A stretch of 64,000 nucleotides of DNA from Cellulophaga fucicola (GCF_900119145.1 NZ_FPIY01000006.1:1-64000); one strand, 5' to 3'; numbered from the stretch's first letter, positions 9,537 to 19,701 are shown. Translations and numbers: made by a program. Notes: generated by a model not told the origin, from the sequence alone.

Positions 9537-9717
9537 AAAATAGAAAAAACTTCGTTATACTTTAAATACCTATGAATAAACCAAACCCAAAATATAAACC
9601 ATAACTCGTTTAATGCTAATTACACAACAGAATAGTGCATGTTCACATCTTTTCTTGCAATTCATCTGACATTTTTAGTACTTTAGCCGAGATTTAACCC
9701 CACAAATCAACTTATTT

Positions 9718-10410
9718 ATGAAACTAAGATGTATAATTGTAGATGATTCCTCTATGCAGCGTATGGCTGTTGCAAAGCTGGTAAACAATCATCCCAACTT
9801 AGCTATGATAGCCGAGTATAGCAACGCCATAGAAGCTAAAAACGGACTTAAGAACAACGAAGTTGATCTTATTTTTCTAGATGTTGAAATGCCAATAATT
9901 AATGGTTTTGATTTACTAGAATCTCTAGAAAATCCTCCGCAAGTAATATTAATTACAGGAAAACCTGATTATGCTTTAAAGGCTTTTGACTACGATGTAA
10001 CAGATTATTTACATAAACCTATTACAATGAGTAGGTTTGATGCCTCTGTAAAAAGAGCCGTTGCCAAATACGAGCAATTACATAGAGTACTAGAGGACGA
10101 AGAACACATATTTGTTAAGAGTAACCTTAAAAAACGCTAGGTTATTTTAAATGATATTAAGTGGATAGAAGCCCTAGGCGATTATATTAAACTGGTAACT
10201 GATGAAGCTAACATTGTAATTTTATCAACAATGAAATCTTTTGAAAAACAATTACCAGAAGATAAGTTTCTTAGAATTCACAAATCTTACATTGTGAACT
10301 TAGAAAAAGTTGAAAAATTTAATAGTAAAAATGTTGAAGTTGATGGGAGACAAATACCTTTAAGTAGAAATAAAAAGACCGAGCTTGCAGAAGCGTTAAG
10401 CAACGTCTAA
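9718..10410 (+). pseudogene. LytTR response regulator interrupted by an in-frame amber codon
   Basis: Residues 1-120 form a receiver domain with the acidic pair Asp9-Asp10, the phosphorylation site Asp55 (LIFLDVEMP), Thr80 and Lys100. The frame then meets TAG at 10138-10140 after NLKKR. The same frame continues without another stop to TAA at 10410 and encodes a clear LytTR DNA-binding domain (DIKWIEALGDYIKLV, FLRIHKSYIVNLEKV, IPLSRNKKTEL). The full protein would be 230 residues, normal for a LytTR regulator. A change of AAG (Lys) to TAG would explain the break. The product is either a stand-alone receiver of 140 residues or a readthrough protein, or the stop is a sequencing error. No histidine kinase is adjacent. 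Confidence 0.85.
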
Positions 10411-10429
10411 ACAATTATATACTCTTATA

Positions 10430-10457
10430 AAAAAGCCGACTTATGTCGGCTTTTTTT
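10430..10457. terminator. Bidirectional terminator between LytTR regulator and priA
   Basis: The stem GCCGAC/GTCGGC with loop TTAT is flanked by A6 on the left and T8 on the right. It lies between two convergent genes and can serve both. Confidence 0.85.
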
Positions 10458-10468
10458 ATGGCTTATTT

Positions 10469-12925
10469 TTAAATATAATCTACATTATAAATAACGCGAA
10501 CACCTTTAAACTGGCCTATAGTATCAAAAGATCTTTCAATTTTTCTAACATATGCCTTAGTTTTACCTAAAGGTTGATCTTTTTTCATTTTTAAGACTAT
10601 ATTTTTTAAATATTGATTTCTTATTCTTGAAACAGCAGGAAATTCTGGCCCTAAAACATTATCAGCAAAAGAAACCCGTAAAGACTTAGCAAACCAAGCA
10701 GAAGCATCTTCTACCTTACCGTAATCTCTGTGTTTAAATGTAATTTTTATTATTCTATGCAATGGCGGATACTTAAATTCTCTACGCTCATTAATTTGGT
10801 CCGTGTACATACCCTCATAATCATTAGCAGATATCTGCTGTAATATTTGATGATATGGATTGTATGTTTGTATTAATACCTTACCTCTTTTTTTTGCCCT
10901 ACCTGCCCTACCAGACACTTGTGCTAATAATTGATAACTACGTTCGTGTGCTCTAAAATCTGGAAAATTTAGAAGATTATCTGCATTCATTATCCCCACC
11001 AAACTAACATTACCAAAATCTAAACCTTTGGTTAGCATTTGTGTTCCTACCAAAACATCTAGTTCATGTTTCTCAAAAGAAGTTATAATTTTCTCATACG
11101 CATGTTTACCTCTTGTGGTATCCAAATCCATACGTCCAATTCTAAGTTTAGGCATTATCTGCTGTAACTCTTGTTCTACCTGCTCTGTACCAAAACCTTT
11201 GGTATTTAGAGTTGCCATACCACAAGCCAAACAACTTTGTTGCAATGCCATATGGTAACTACAGTAGTGACAACGCATTTGCTTTTTGTATTGGTGATAG
11301 GTTAAACTAACATCACAATTTGGACATTGTGGTGAGTGACCACAAGTTGTACATTCTACAATTGGTGCAAAACCTCTTCTATTCTGAAACAATATTACTT
11401 GCTCGCCTTCTTCTACAGCGGCAGTTATACCTTGTAACAAACGCTCGGAGAAATGACCTTTCATTCGTTTTTTACGCGTAAGTTCTTTAATATCTACAAG
11501 CTCTATTTCTGGCATTAAAACGTCACCAAACCTTCTGTTTATTTGTGCATAACCATACTTTTGCTGTTTTACATTATAAAAACTTTCTATACTTGGTGTT
11601 GCAGAACCTAAAAGAATATTGCAATTACTAAAGTTTGCCAAAACAATAGCACTATCTCTTGCGTGGTATCTTGGTGCAGGATCGTATTGTTTAAAAGAAG
11701 ACTCGTGTTCTTCATCAACAATAATTAATCCTAGATTAGAAAATGGCAAAAACAAAGAAGACCTTGCTCCTATTACAATCTGAGCTTTAGATTTGTTAGT
11801 TAAAACATTGTTCCATACCTCAACTCTTTCGTGTACGGTATATTTAGAATGAAAAACAGCTACCTGTTGTCCAAAATAATTCTGAAGTCTAGCAATTAAC
11901 TGTGTGGTTAAGGCAATTTCTGGCAACAAATACAAAGCCTGTTGCCCTTTTTCTAAACAATCTGCAATAAGTTTTACATATACTTCCGTTTTACCAGAAG
12001 AGGTTACACCGTGTAATAGTGTAACTTTCTTTTCTGCAAAACTTGCTTCTATATCTTGTAAAGCTTTTTCTTGATACTCGTTTAGTTCTTTTAAAAGTGA
12101 AGGCTTTTTTGCGGCATCAAAAACCACCCTATCTGTTCTAACAAAAAAATCTTCTAAAATTTCTTTATCTATTAGGGTTTTTATTATTGATGCAGAAGAC
12201 TCACTTTTTTCTTCTAACTCTTTAACTGTTGTTTTTTTCTGATTTCTACCTTGTAATTGAAAAAGAGATAAAATTACTTTGCTTTGTTTAGGAGCTCTTG
12301 ACAAAGAGTCTAATAGAGCGCCTAGAGCATCCTCTGACTGATACTTTTCTCCTAACTTAACATAACGTACCAATTTAGGTTTATACTGCTGGTAAACCTC
12401 TTCTTTGGTTAGAATTACATTTTTTTCTAATAAGCGTTTAAGAATAGGAAGTACATTTTTTTTATCTATTATGGCTGCAATCTCTTGCACCTTTAACATA
12501 GATTGGCGTTCTAATGCTTCAAACACCAAAAACTCTTCATCTGTTAAAGCATCTTCTTGTACAATGCTCTCTGGATTTTTTAAAATTAAAGTTTCGCTCT
12601 CTAATAAAAACGCTCCAGGAACTGCACTTCTAAAAACTTCTCCAATAGAACACATATAATAAGACGCTACCCAAGACCAATGCTTAATTTGTAGCTCTGT
12701 TACTATAGGGTCATCATCTAATATTTGATGTATTTCTTTAGCTTCGTATACTGTTGGCGCAGTAGTATGTATTTCTGCAACTAATGCAGTATGTATTTTA
12801 GACTTGCCAAATGGCACAGCTACCCGCATTCCTATCTTTAGAAAATTGGCCTCTGCTTTAGTAATACTATAAGTAAATAGTTTCTCTAAAGGAATTGGTA
12901 AAATTACATTTATAAAATGCTGCAT
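10469..12925 (-). CDS. priA: Primosomal replication restart helicase PriA
   Basis: This is an 818-residue 3'-5' DNA helicase that reloads the replisome at stalled forks. An N-terminal DNA-binding domain is followed by a helicase core with Walker A (GVTSSGKTE), the DEEH box (IIVDEEHESS) and a late GRAGR motif. The two-zinc module has all eight cysteines in four CxxC pairs (CTTC, CPNC, CHYC, CLAC). Its length is in the normal range. It is the last gene of a minus-strand run beginning at nadC, 8 nt after the DUF2147 gene. Confidence 0.96.
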   Translation of the reverse strand: MQHFINVILPIPLEKLFTYSITKAEANFLKIGMRVAVPFGKSKIHTALVAEIHTTAPTVYEAKEIHQILDDDPIVTELQIKHWSWVASYYMCSIGEVFRSAVPGAFLLESETLILKNPESIVQEDALTDEEFLVFEALERQSMLKVQEIAAIIDKKNVLPILKRLLEKNVILTKEEVYQQYKPKLVRYVKLGEKYQSEDALGALLDSLSRAPKQSKVILSLFQLQGRNQKKTTVKELEEKSESSASIIKTLIDKEILEDFFVRTDRVVFDAAKKPSLLKELNEYQEKALQDIEASFAEKKVTLLHGVTSSGKTEVYVKLIADCLEKGQQALYLLPEIALTTQLIARLQNYFGQQVAVFHSKYTVHERVEVWNNVLTNKSKAQIVIGARSSLFLPFSNLGLIIVDEEHESSFKQYDPAPRYHARDSAIVLANFSNCNILLGSATPSIESFYNVKQQKYGYAQINRRFGDVLMPEIELVDIKELTRKKRMKGHFSERLLQGITAAVEEGEQVILFQNRRGFAPIVECTTCGHSPQCPNCDVSLTYHQYKKQMRCHYCSYHMALQQSCLACGMATLNTKGFGTEQVEQELQQIMPKLRIGRMDLDTTRGKHAYEKIITSFEKHELDVLVGTQMLTKGLDFGNVSLVGIMNADNLLNFPDFRAHERSYQLLAQVSGRAGRAKKRGKVLIQTYNPYHQILQQISANDYEGMYTDQINERREFKYPPLHRIIKITFKHRDYGKVEDASAWFAKSLRVSFADNVLGPEFPAVSRIRNQYLKNIVLKMKKDQPLGKTKAYVRKIERSFDTIGQFKGVRVIYNVDYI

Positions 12926-12933
12926 AAAAAGTA

Positions 12934-13374
12934 TTACTCCTTAACACGAATCCAAGTTTGTGTTCTGTAGATAAAAGCTAAATAACCACGAACTTTTAGC
13001 TTATCGCTATCTTCTGGATCTAACCATATTTTACATCTAAAAGTCATTGCTTGTTCTGGATCAAAAAGATATTTTCCTTTGTACTCGTTCTTATCTGTTT
13101 TTTCTGCATTTTTAATTATATGCAAACCTAAAACCGGAGCATTTTTTAAATCGCCCTCACATTTTTCACAAACAGCATCTCTACGCTTTGGATCCACAAT
13201 TTTAATTATTTTTCCATACATTTTTCCGTTTTTCTCATAAACGTTAATTACTGCTTTTTCTTTTCCGTTTCTATCATCAATGGTTTTCCATTTTCCAAAA
13301 ACAGATTGTGCTACACTAATGTGAGCTACAAAAAAAAGGATTGCAATGGTAAATAGTGTTTTATTCTTCTTCAT
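12934..13374 (-). CDS. DUF2147 domain secreted protein
   Basis: This is a 146-residue exported protein with a signal peptide ending HISVAQ (residues 1-22). The rest is a single DUF2147 domain: FGKWKTIDDRNGKEKAV at the start, two Cys in AVCEKCEG, and TFRCKIW plus YRTQTWIRV near the end. The family is a lipocalin-like small barrel of unknown ligand. Its start overlaps the end of the BrkB gene by 14 nt, which indicates translational coupling in the nadC operon. Confidence 0.88.
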   Translation of the reverse strand: MKKNKTLFTIAILFFVAHISVAQSVFGKWKTIDDRNGKEKAVINVYEKNGKMYGKIIKIVDPKRRDAVCEKCEGDLKNAPVLGLHIIKNAEKTDKNEYKGKYLFDPEQAMTFRCKIWLDPEDSDKLKVRGYLAFIYRTQTWIRVKE

Positions 13375-14347
13375 TTTTTATAATTTTTTTCTTTAATGAA
13401 TTTAATGTTGCATTAAGCTCAAACCCTAGTAAAAGTATATTGGCGTTTAACCAAATATAAACCATCAGAATTAATAATCCTCCTAATGCCCCGTACAATT
13501 CATTATACCTTGCAAACTTGTCTACGTAAACCCCAAAGAGGTAAGAAGTTAAGATAAATAAAATTGTTGTCATTAGAGAACCCGCAGAGAAAAACTTAGT
13601 CTTTTTACCTTCTGCTGTACCAAAGTAGTACAATATAGAAATAGCTAAATAAGATAAAAATGTAAAGTAAATAATCTTAGTAATTTCTGTAGCCCAAAGA
13701 TCTGTTTCTTCTAAACCAGTCCCAAAGTAAACCTGTGTGGTATCTGATATATTTTCTATTACATAAATCTCAAAATACATATATATAATTGCACTTACGA
13801 TTATAAGTATAGATAGTAATAAGCCCACCATAAAAGCATAGGCGTATTGTCTTAAAAAGTGACGACTTAGGCCTACGTGATAAGAGTTTTCGAACCCACT
13901 AAAAATAGCATTTACTCCGTTTGCTATTAAAAATGTAGATAATAAGAATGTAGACGAAAGTAAACCTCCGCGCCTTTGACTCATTATTTCATCGTAAATC
14001 TGATCAAAAAAATAGTCATTAATAGCATTAGGTAACACATACTCTAAGTACGCTATAAACTCTGTATTTAAATTGGTATCTGGGTTACCAGAATCTACAT
14101 ACGGAATTAAAAATGGGATTAATGTTACCAAGAAAATTAATAACGGAAACAATGCCATAAATAAACTAAAGGCAATTGCACTTGCTCTTGTAGACAGGGT
14201 TCCTTTTATTATACCATTAAGGTAAAGTTCTATTAAATCGTACAAGGACAAGCCAACAAAGGCTGGTAATGTAATCTTTTTTAAAAGCATTACAATCCAA
14301 TTTACCACTGGTATTTTTGCTAATTTAGCTTCTATATCTGCCGACAT
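13361..14347 (-). CDS. YihY/BrkB family inner-membrane protein
   Basis: This is a 328-residue integral membrane protein with about six hydrophobic helices (around residues 55-80, 150-170, 175-195, 235-250, 260-280 and 290-315). It carries the family pattern of charged N-terminus, then RASAIAFSLFMALFPLLIF and GALGGLLILMVYIWLNANI. The family is often annotated as ribonuclease BN by mistake. Its real role is unsettled, possibly transport. It overlaps the nadC stop by one base and the DUF2147 start by 14 nt, so the genes are co-expressed. Confidence 0.88.
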   Translation of the reverse strand: MSADIEAKLAKIPVVNWIVMLLKKITLPAFVGLSLYDLIELYLNGIIKGTLSTRASAIAFSLFMALFPLLIFLVTLIPFLIPYVDSGNPDTNLNTEFIAYLEYVLPNAINDYFFDQIYDEIMSQRRGGLLSSTFLLSTFLIANGVNAIFSGFENSYHVGLSRHFLRQYAYAFMVGLLLSILIIVSAIIYMYFEIYVIENISDTTQVYFGTGLEETDLWATEITKIIYFTFLSYLAISILYYFGTAEGKKTKFFSAGSLMTTILFILTSYLFGVYVDKFARYNELYGALGGLLILMVYIWLNANILLLGFELNATLNSLKKKIIKNEEE

Positions 14348-15204
14348 TAAACTGCTTTAAGACTTAAATCCATATTATAAACAGAGTGCGTAAGTGCACC
14401 AGAAGAAATATAGTTTACACCACATTCTGCATATTCTCTAATAGTATCTTCATTTATACCACCACTAGATTCTGTTAAACATTTGTCTCCAATTAACGCA
14501 ACAGCAGTTCTTGTATCTTCATAATTAAAGTTGTCTATAAGAATACGGTAAACACCGTCTGTCTTTAAAATTTCTTTAATTTCATCAAGGTTTCTAGCTT
14601 CAACTATAATTTTTAAATCTCTACCAGATTCTTTTAAGTATTCTTTTGTTTTCTCTATTGCCTTGGTTACGCCACCTGCAAAATCTATGTGGTTGTCTTT
14701 TAGCATAATCATATCATACAAAGCAAACCTATGGTTTTCTCCACCTCCTATTTTTACAGCCCATTTTTCTGCAGCACGTAAACCTGGTGTAGTTTTACGT
14801 GTATCTAAAATTTTAGTATTTGTACCTTCTAATAGTTTTACAAAAAAGTTAGTTTTAGTAGCAATAGCACTCATACGTTGCATAGCATTTAATACTAAAC
14901 GCTCTGCTTTTAAAATACTTTGTGAGCTACCAGTAACATAAAACACAATATCTCCTTGCTTTACAGTTTCACCATCATTGATAAGTGTTTCTACTTCTAA
15001 GTCCTTATCTACATAAGTAAATACTTGCTTTGCAAATTCTACACCTGCAATAATACCTTGATCTTTTACCAAGAGTTTTGCCTTGCCTTTTGCTGTAGCA
15101 GGTATACACGCTAAAGAACTATGGTCACCATCTCCAACATCTTCACGTATTGCATTACTAATAATTTGGTCTATTTCTTTCTGAAACTGCTCTTCTGAAA
15201 TCAT
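14347..15204 (-). CDS. nadC: Nicotinate-nucleotide pyrophosphorylase (carboxylating)
   Basis: This 285-residue enzyme converts quinolinate and PRPP to nicotinate mononucleotide in NAD synthesis. Family motifs are intact: ILDTRKTTPGLRAAEKWAV with the phosphate-binding Arg/Lys residues, GGGENHRFALYDMIMLKDNH, and the C-terminal SSGGINEDTIREYAECGV. It is the first gene of the run nadC-BrkB-DUF2147-priA. No nadA or nadB is in the window. Confidence 0.96.
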   Translation of the reverse strand: MISEEQFQKEIDQIISNAIREDVGDGDHSSLACIPATAKGKAKLLVKDQGIIAGVEFAKQVFTYVDKDLEVETLINDGETVKQGDIVFYVTGSSQSILKAERLVLNAMQRMSAIATKTNFFVKLLEGTNTKILDTRKTTPGLRAAEKWAVKIGGGENHRFALYDMIMLKDNHIDFAGGVTKAIEKTKEYLKESGRDLKIIVEARNLDEIKEILKTDGVYRILIDNFNYEDTRTAVALIGDKCLTESSGGINEDTIREYAECGVNYISSGALTHSVYNMDLSLKAV

Positions 15205-15316
15205 TAATCTATTTTGTTTTGTGCTAATTTACTAAATTGTTTTCTGAAACTTTAGCTGTTTATTTGATAATCTATATAATGCATATATTAAGTTACTAAT
15301 TTTAAAAATTGACGCT

Positions 15317-15325
15317 TATATTTGC
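15317..15325 (+). promoter_or_regulatory. -7 promoter box of rlmH
   Basis: A perfect TAnnTTTGC (TATATTTGC) ends 3 nt before the rlmH ATG. No clear -33 TTTG is seen at the expected distance. The transcript is predicted to be leaderless or nearly so. Confidence 0.6.
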
Positions 15326-15328
15326 CGT

Positions 15329-15802
15329 ATGACTATTAAGCTACTAGCCATTGGCAAAACCGATAATAAAAACTTACAAGCACTAATTGCTGAGTATGAA
15401 AAGCGATTAGGACATTATATTAAGTTTAATTTAGACATTATACCAGATATAAAAAATGTAAAAAACCTGTCTGAAGCACAACAGAAAGAAAAGGAAGGCG
15501 AGCTTATTTTAAAAAAATTGAGTCCTACTGACGTGCTTATACTTTTAGATGAAAACGGAAAACAATTTACCTCTGTAGATTTTTCTGATTACTTACAAAA
15601 GAAAATGAATGCTGGCATTAAACAATTGGTTTTTGTTATTGGAGGTCCTTACGGTTTTAGTGATATAATTTACGCTACTGCTAAAGGAAAAATTAGTCTT
15701 TCTAAAATGACATTTTCTCACCAAATGGTACGTTTGTTTGTGGTTGAGCAAATTTACAGAGGGTTTACTATTCTACGTAACGAGCCTTATCATCATAGGT
15801 AA
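15329..15802 (+). CDS. rlmH: 23S rRNA (pseudouridine(1915)-N(3))-methyltransferase RlmH
   Basis: This is a 157-residue SPOUT methyltransferase that modifies pseudouridine 1915 in helix 69 of 23S rRNA. The trefoil-knot motifs are plain: VLILLDENGKQFTSVDFS, FVIGGPYGFSD, and the C-terminal SLSKMTFSHQMVRLFVVEQ followed by the RNEPYHH end. Its length is exactly typical. It is divergent from nadC, with a TATATTTGC box immediately before the ATG. Confidence 0.97.
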   Translation: MTIKLLAIGKTDNKNLQALIAEYEKRLGHYIKFNLDIIPDIKNVKNLSEAQQKEKEGELILKKLSPTDVLILLDENGKQFTSVDFSDYLQKKMNAGIKQLVFVIGGPYGFSDIIYATAKGKISLSKMTFSHQMVRLFVVEQIYRGFTILRNEPYHHR

Positions 15803-15887
15803 ATTAGCTTTAACTAATTTTTAACAATCTTATTCTTATTTTAATGATATAAAGTCATACTTTAGAACTAAGAAATTAGTTTTACTT

Positions 15888-17067
15888 ATGAATACAATCA
15901 AAACTCTGTTTATCCTTCTAATTTTCTGGTCTAACTATACCTTAGGACAGGAAAGTATGATTAAGGGTAATATAAAAGGCCTTAACAATGACACTTTACT
16001 AGTTAAATATTTAAAACCTAACGAGAGCTTTAAATATAGAAAAATGATTCGTTCCAAGACAGATACCATATATGTGAAAAATGGCAAATTCACCTACACC
16101 AATATTGATAATGAGCCTATAATTTTAGAAATACAATCTAAAGTAAAGAAATTAGACGGTGGTATTACTACACGAAAATCTTTGGAACTATTTCTTTATT
16201 TACAACCCAACGAAAAAATAAAAATTAAAGGTCATAAAGAAAAAACATTTATAGACTACACTGTTGAAGGCTCAGAAATTAGTGAAGACTTTAACCGTTT
16301 GCGAAAAAGCAAATTACCATTATTGATTGAATCAACTGAACTGTATCTAATAAGGGATACTATGAGGTTCAAGAAAGTGGACAAACTAGAAATTGAAAAA
16401 GTATCCAAAAAAATAAAAGAAAACTGGGATTTAAGTCTGAAAATGAATTCTGAATTTATAGACAGTAACTGGGACAGCCATCTAACCCCTTATTTATTAT
16501 GGTACAATGGACAACTATATAAAGAACATAAAAAAACTTAGCAATAGAGTGAGAAACGGGGTTAATAAACCCATTATAGATTTTGAAATAGAAAGAAAAA
16601 AATTAAATGCTGAACTAAAGAAAAGAAACAAAGAAGGTGTTATAAAAGTAGGTGTAAAAGCCCCAAACTTCACATTAAAAGATATTGAAAATAATGACTT
16701 CACTCTTCACTCAGCAAAATATGAGTATATGATATTGGATTTCTGGGGAAGTTGGTGTTTACCATGTATAAAAGAATTTCCTAAAATGAAAGAGTATTAT
16801 AAAAAATATGGCACTCGTTTAGAATTTATAGGAATTGCCTGTAAGGATAGAGAAGATAGATGGAAGCAATCTGTAAAAAAACACGATGTAAATTGGACTC
16901 AACTATTTAACAATCCTAAAGATAAAAACTCCGACATTTCATTTTTGTACCCAATAACTATGTATCCAACAAAAATCATTATTAATAAAGAAAAAAAAAT
17001 TGTAGGTGTCTTTGAAGGTGAATCTGAAGCATTTTATAAAAAATTAGATGATCTAATGAAAAATTAA
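15888..17067 (+). pseudogene. DUF4369-TlpA-like thioredoxin protein, split by a frameshift at an A7 run
   Basis: Two overlapping frames together make one protein. The first (15888-16541, 217 codons) has a signal peptide ending TLGQ and a DUF4369-like N-terminal domain (SMIKGNIKGLNNDTLLVKYL). The second (from 16507 to 17067) carries the thioredoxin domain with redox motif WGSWCLPCIKE. The frames meet at seven A residues (16530-16536). Removing one A fuses them into a continuous 392-residue protein through EHKKLSNRVRNGV, the usual length of this family. Either the gene is inactivated, or transcriptional slippage at the A run restores it, or the assembly has a homopolymer error. It is the first of three related TlpA-like genes. 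Confidence 0.8.
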
Positions 17068-17082
17068 AACTAAGCTGATTTT

Positions 17083-18132
17083 ATGAAAATAAAGACATTA
17101 ATAATTATACTTTTTATAATAAGCTATAGTTGCAATAGACCAGCTACAAACAACTTTGTATTAAGTGGCACCATAGATGGAGATGCTCCTGAGATAATTT
17201 ATTTAACGTACAGTAATAAGAAAGATAGCTGCAAGGTTGTTAACAAATCTTTTAAATTTAAAGGCTGCGTAGCTACACCTACAAGAGCTCAGTTTTCCAT
17301 ACCACCAGCCAACACACAAGATTATCCATTGTATATTGAAAGCAACAGTATGACTGTTAAAATAAAGGTAGATAAAAAACCATACAATGGTATAGATGTA
17401 AATTTTATTAAGCTTGAAAATGTTACTGGTTCAAAAACAGCAGAAATACAAAAAAACTACATCAAATTTTACACTAACTACAATTCTAGCGAAGAGGATA
17501 ATTCAAAATTATTTTCAAAAATAAGAACGATAATAAAAAATAATCCAAAAAATGTATTTAGCGGTGATTTACTATCAGATATTGCCAATGAAGAGTTTTT
17601 TAACAGAAAAAAATTACTTTCTTTATATTCTATATTAGACACAAGCAAACAAAGTAAAACAAGTTTAGAAACAATTACTAAAAAGTTATTTCCTAAAACT
17701 CACGTTCAAATTGGTGATAAAATGATTGATTTTATACTTCCAAATAAAGACAACATATTAGTACAAACCAAGAACTACAGAAATTCTTATTTGTTCATAG
17801 ATTTTTGGGCAAGTTGGTGTGCACCTTGTAGAAAACAAAGTCCTGAACTTTTAAAAACTTATAAAATCTATAAAACTAAAGGGTTTGAAATACTTGGTGT
17901 ATCTATAGATCAAAACAAAGAACAATGGCTTAAAGCTATAGAAAAAGACCAACTAACTTGGCAAAATGTTATAGACACTTACGGAGTAGATAGTAATATA
18001 CTAAATGCTTATGATGCTACAACATCTATCCCTGTCAACTATTTAATTAATAAAGAAGGTATTGTTATTAAAAATAATATAACAACAACAGAATTGAAGG
18101 AATTTTTAAAAAATGAGTTTAAAAGTGATTAA
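17083..18132 (+). CDS. TlpA-like thioredoxin lipoprotein with N-terminal DUF4369-like domain
   Basis: This is a 349-residue lipoprotein. The lipobox ISYSC puts the modified Cys at about residue 17, so it is anchored in a membrane facing the periplasm. An N-terminal beta-rich DUF4369-like domain (NNFVLSGTIDGDAPEIIYLTY) is followed by a helical middle section and a C-terminal thioredoxin fold with WASWCAPCRKQ. Such proteins reduce or rearrange disulfides in exported proteins. It begins 15 nt after the preceding TlpA gene, and its stop is immediately followed by the next ATG, so the cluster is an operon. Confidence 0.85.
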   Translation: MKIKTLIIILFIISYSCNRPATNNFVLSGTIDGDAPEIIYLTYSNKKDSCKVVNKSFKFKGCVATPTRAQFSIPPANTQDYPLYIESNSMTVKIKVDKKPYNGIDVNFIKLENVTGSKTAEIQKNYIKFYTNYNSSEEDNSKLFSKIRTIIKNNPKNVFSGDLLSDIANEEFFNRKKLLSLYSILDTSKQSKTSLETITKKLFPKTHVQIGDKMIDFILPNKDNILVQTKNYRNSYLFIDFWASWCAPCRKQSPELLKTYKIYKTKGFEILGVSIDQNKEQWLKAIEKDQLTWQNVIDTYGVDSNILNAYDATTSIPVNYLINKEGIVIKNNITTTELKEFLKNEFKSD

Positions 18133-19680
18133 ATGAAAAAACATATTACAACACTTTTACTATTATTTAGTTTATTGTTTGCCTGTAAAAAAGACAAAAC
18201 AACCACCTCTGTTAGCACTAAACAGACAAGCACTACTAAAACCTACAAACCTATTGTTATTATAGGAACATCTAATGACAAAAAAGCTCTAGATTTTTTT
18301 AACATCCTAAATTACTCTTACCTATACGGAACAAACCACAAGGGACAAAATAAAAAGGTATATGACAGTGTTTATAATAATACATTAGATAGTATAGAAA
18401 AGCCACAAATTATTGAATTAATGAGTTTTGGAGATGATTTTTACAATACTCGTGTTTTAGTTTCTCCTGGTGATAGCATAAAGTTTTCTACTGAGAAAGG
18501 GCAGTTACAATTTTCAGGTAAAAACGCTTCTCATTATAACTTCTATACTGCTTTAGATTCTTTACAGTTAAAGTGGCCTACATTTAAAAATAACATTAAA
18601 CAATACAAAGACAGTTGCTCTTATGTTTATAACGCAAAAAAACTATTCTATGAAGCTTATATTAAAAACAATGTAGTTTCTAACGACTTTAAAAGTCTTG
18701 TTGGCCAAGAAATAGAATATGAATATTTATACAACTTAATGGCTCCTAGAAATATAAAGTCGGAGTGCTCTGTAAGTTATGCTAACAATACAGAAAGTGT
18801 TTTTTCTACATTAAATAAACCTGAAAATTTAAAATCTGAAGAAATTTTTAATCCAAAAGAGTACTTTAACAATGTTACCATAGCTGATTTTAAAAAACCA
18901 GAATTAATTAATAATGACTATTTTAAAAGAAGCCTTACAGATTTTATTAGGCACTATTTTGTTACTTATGATTATTTAGACTATTCAGAAAAAACCTTTG
19001 TTAAAGAAAAAGATTTTATTGAGAAAAACCTAGACGGAGAATTAAAGCATTTTGCCATAAGCAGACTTATTTATGATTATTATAAAAAAGGATTTGGAAA
19101 CAGCAAAACCAATGTAGATATACTTAATAAGGTTATTAACGAATATAAGCCTTTACTAAAAAATGCATCTTACGTAAATGAATTAACTGCTATTCAAGAA
19201 AAAACAAAGCTTTTAAATTTAGAACTCCCTAGTATTGTTTTAGATGAAAAATTATTAACTATTAAAGGCGACACTATACAGTTAAAAGATATTTTAAAGC
19301 AAAGTGAAGGTAAAGCAAAGATTATAGATTTTTGGGCTAGTTGGTGTGGACCTTGCATTACTGAAATTAAAAAAAGCTTTAGTTTTAAAAATAATTTATC
19401 TAAAGAGCAAAATGTTAGCTGGATTTACATTTCTATTGATAAAAATAAGAAACAGTGGTTACAAAAATCCAAAGCATTAGAGTCTAAATTAGAGAGCAAA
19501 CAACAGTATTTATTATTAAACAGTAAAAGCTCTAAACTTATAAAATATTTAAGAATAGAAACAATTCCTAGATATTCTATTTTAAACAAAAACAATGAAG
19601 TTATTTTAGAGAACGCTCCAAGACCATCAGACAGTATAAATTTTAAACGAATTATTAATAAAATAGTTTCTACTAAATAG
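18133..19680 (+). CDS. Large TlpA-like thioredoxin lipoprotein
   Basis: This is a 515-residue lipoprotein with lipobox LLFAC (Cys near residue 17) and then a Thr/Ser/Lys-rich linker. Residues of about 45-370 form a long region without a recognised domain, rich in Tyr and Asn. The C-terminal 130 residues are a thioredoxin fold with WASWCGPCITE. It has an extra long sensor- or substrate-like N-terminal part compared with its neighbour. Its start directly abuts the preceding stop codon. It probably acts in periplasmic thiol chemistry; the substrate is unknown. Confidence 0.82.
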   Translation: MKKHITTLLLLFSLLFACKKDKTTTSVSTKQTSTTKTYKPIVIIGTSNDKKALDFFNILNYSYLYGTNHKGQNKKVYDSVYNNTLDSIEKPQIIELMSFGDDFYNTRVLVSPGDSIKFSTEKGQLQFSGKNASHYNFYTALDSLQLKWPTFKNNIKQYKDSCSYVYNAKKLFYEAYIKNNVVSNDFKSLVGQEIEYEYLYNLMAPRNIKSECSVSYANNTESVFSTLNKPENLKSEEIFNPKEYFNNVTIADFKKPELINNDYFKRSLTDFIRHYFVTYDYLDYSEKTFVKEKDFIEKNLDGELKHFAISRLIYDYYKKGFGNSKTNVDILNKVINEYKPLLKNASYVNELTAIQEKTKLLNLELPSIVLDEKLLTIKGDTIQLKDILKQSEGKAKIIDFWASWCGPCITEIKKSFSFKNNLSKEQNVSWIYISIDKNKKQWLQKSKALESKLESKQQYLLLNSKSSKLIKYLRIETIPRYSILNKNNEVILENAPRPSDSINFKRIINKIVSTK

Positions 19681-19701
19681 TACAAATACTTTAACTAATC
19701 T

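Noticed and set aside
15803-17082. Precursor peptide of a peptide-natural-product cluster near the TlpA genes
   Set aside because: The gaps are too short, no double-glycine leader was seen, and no maturation enzyme is nearby.
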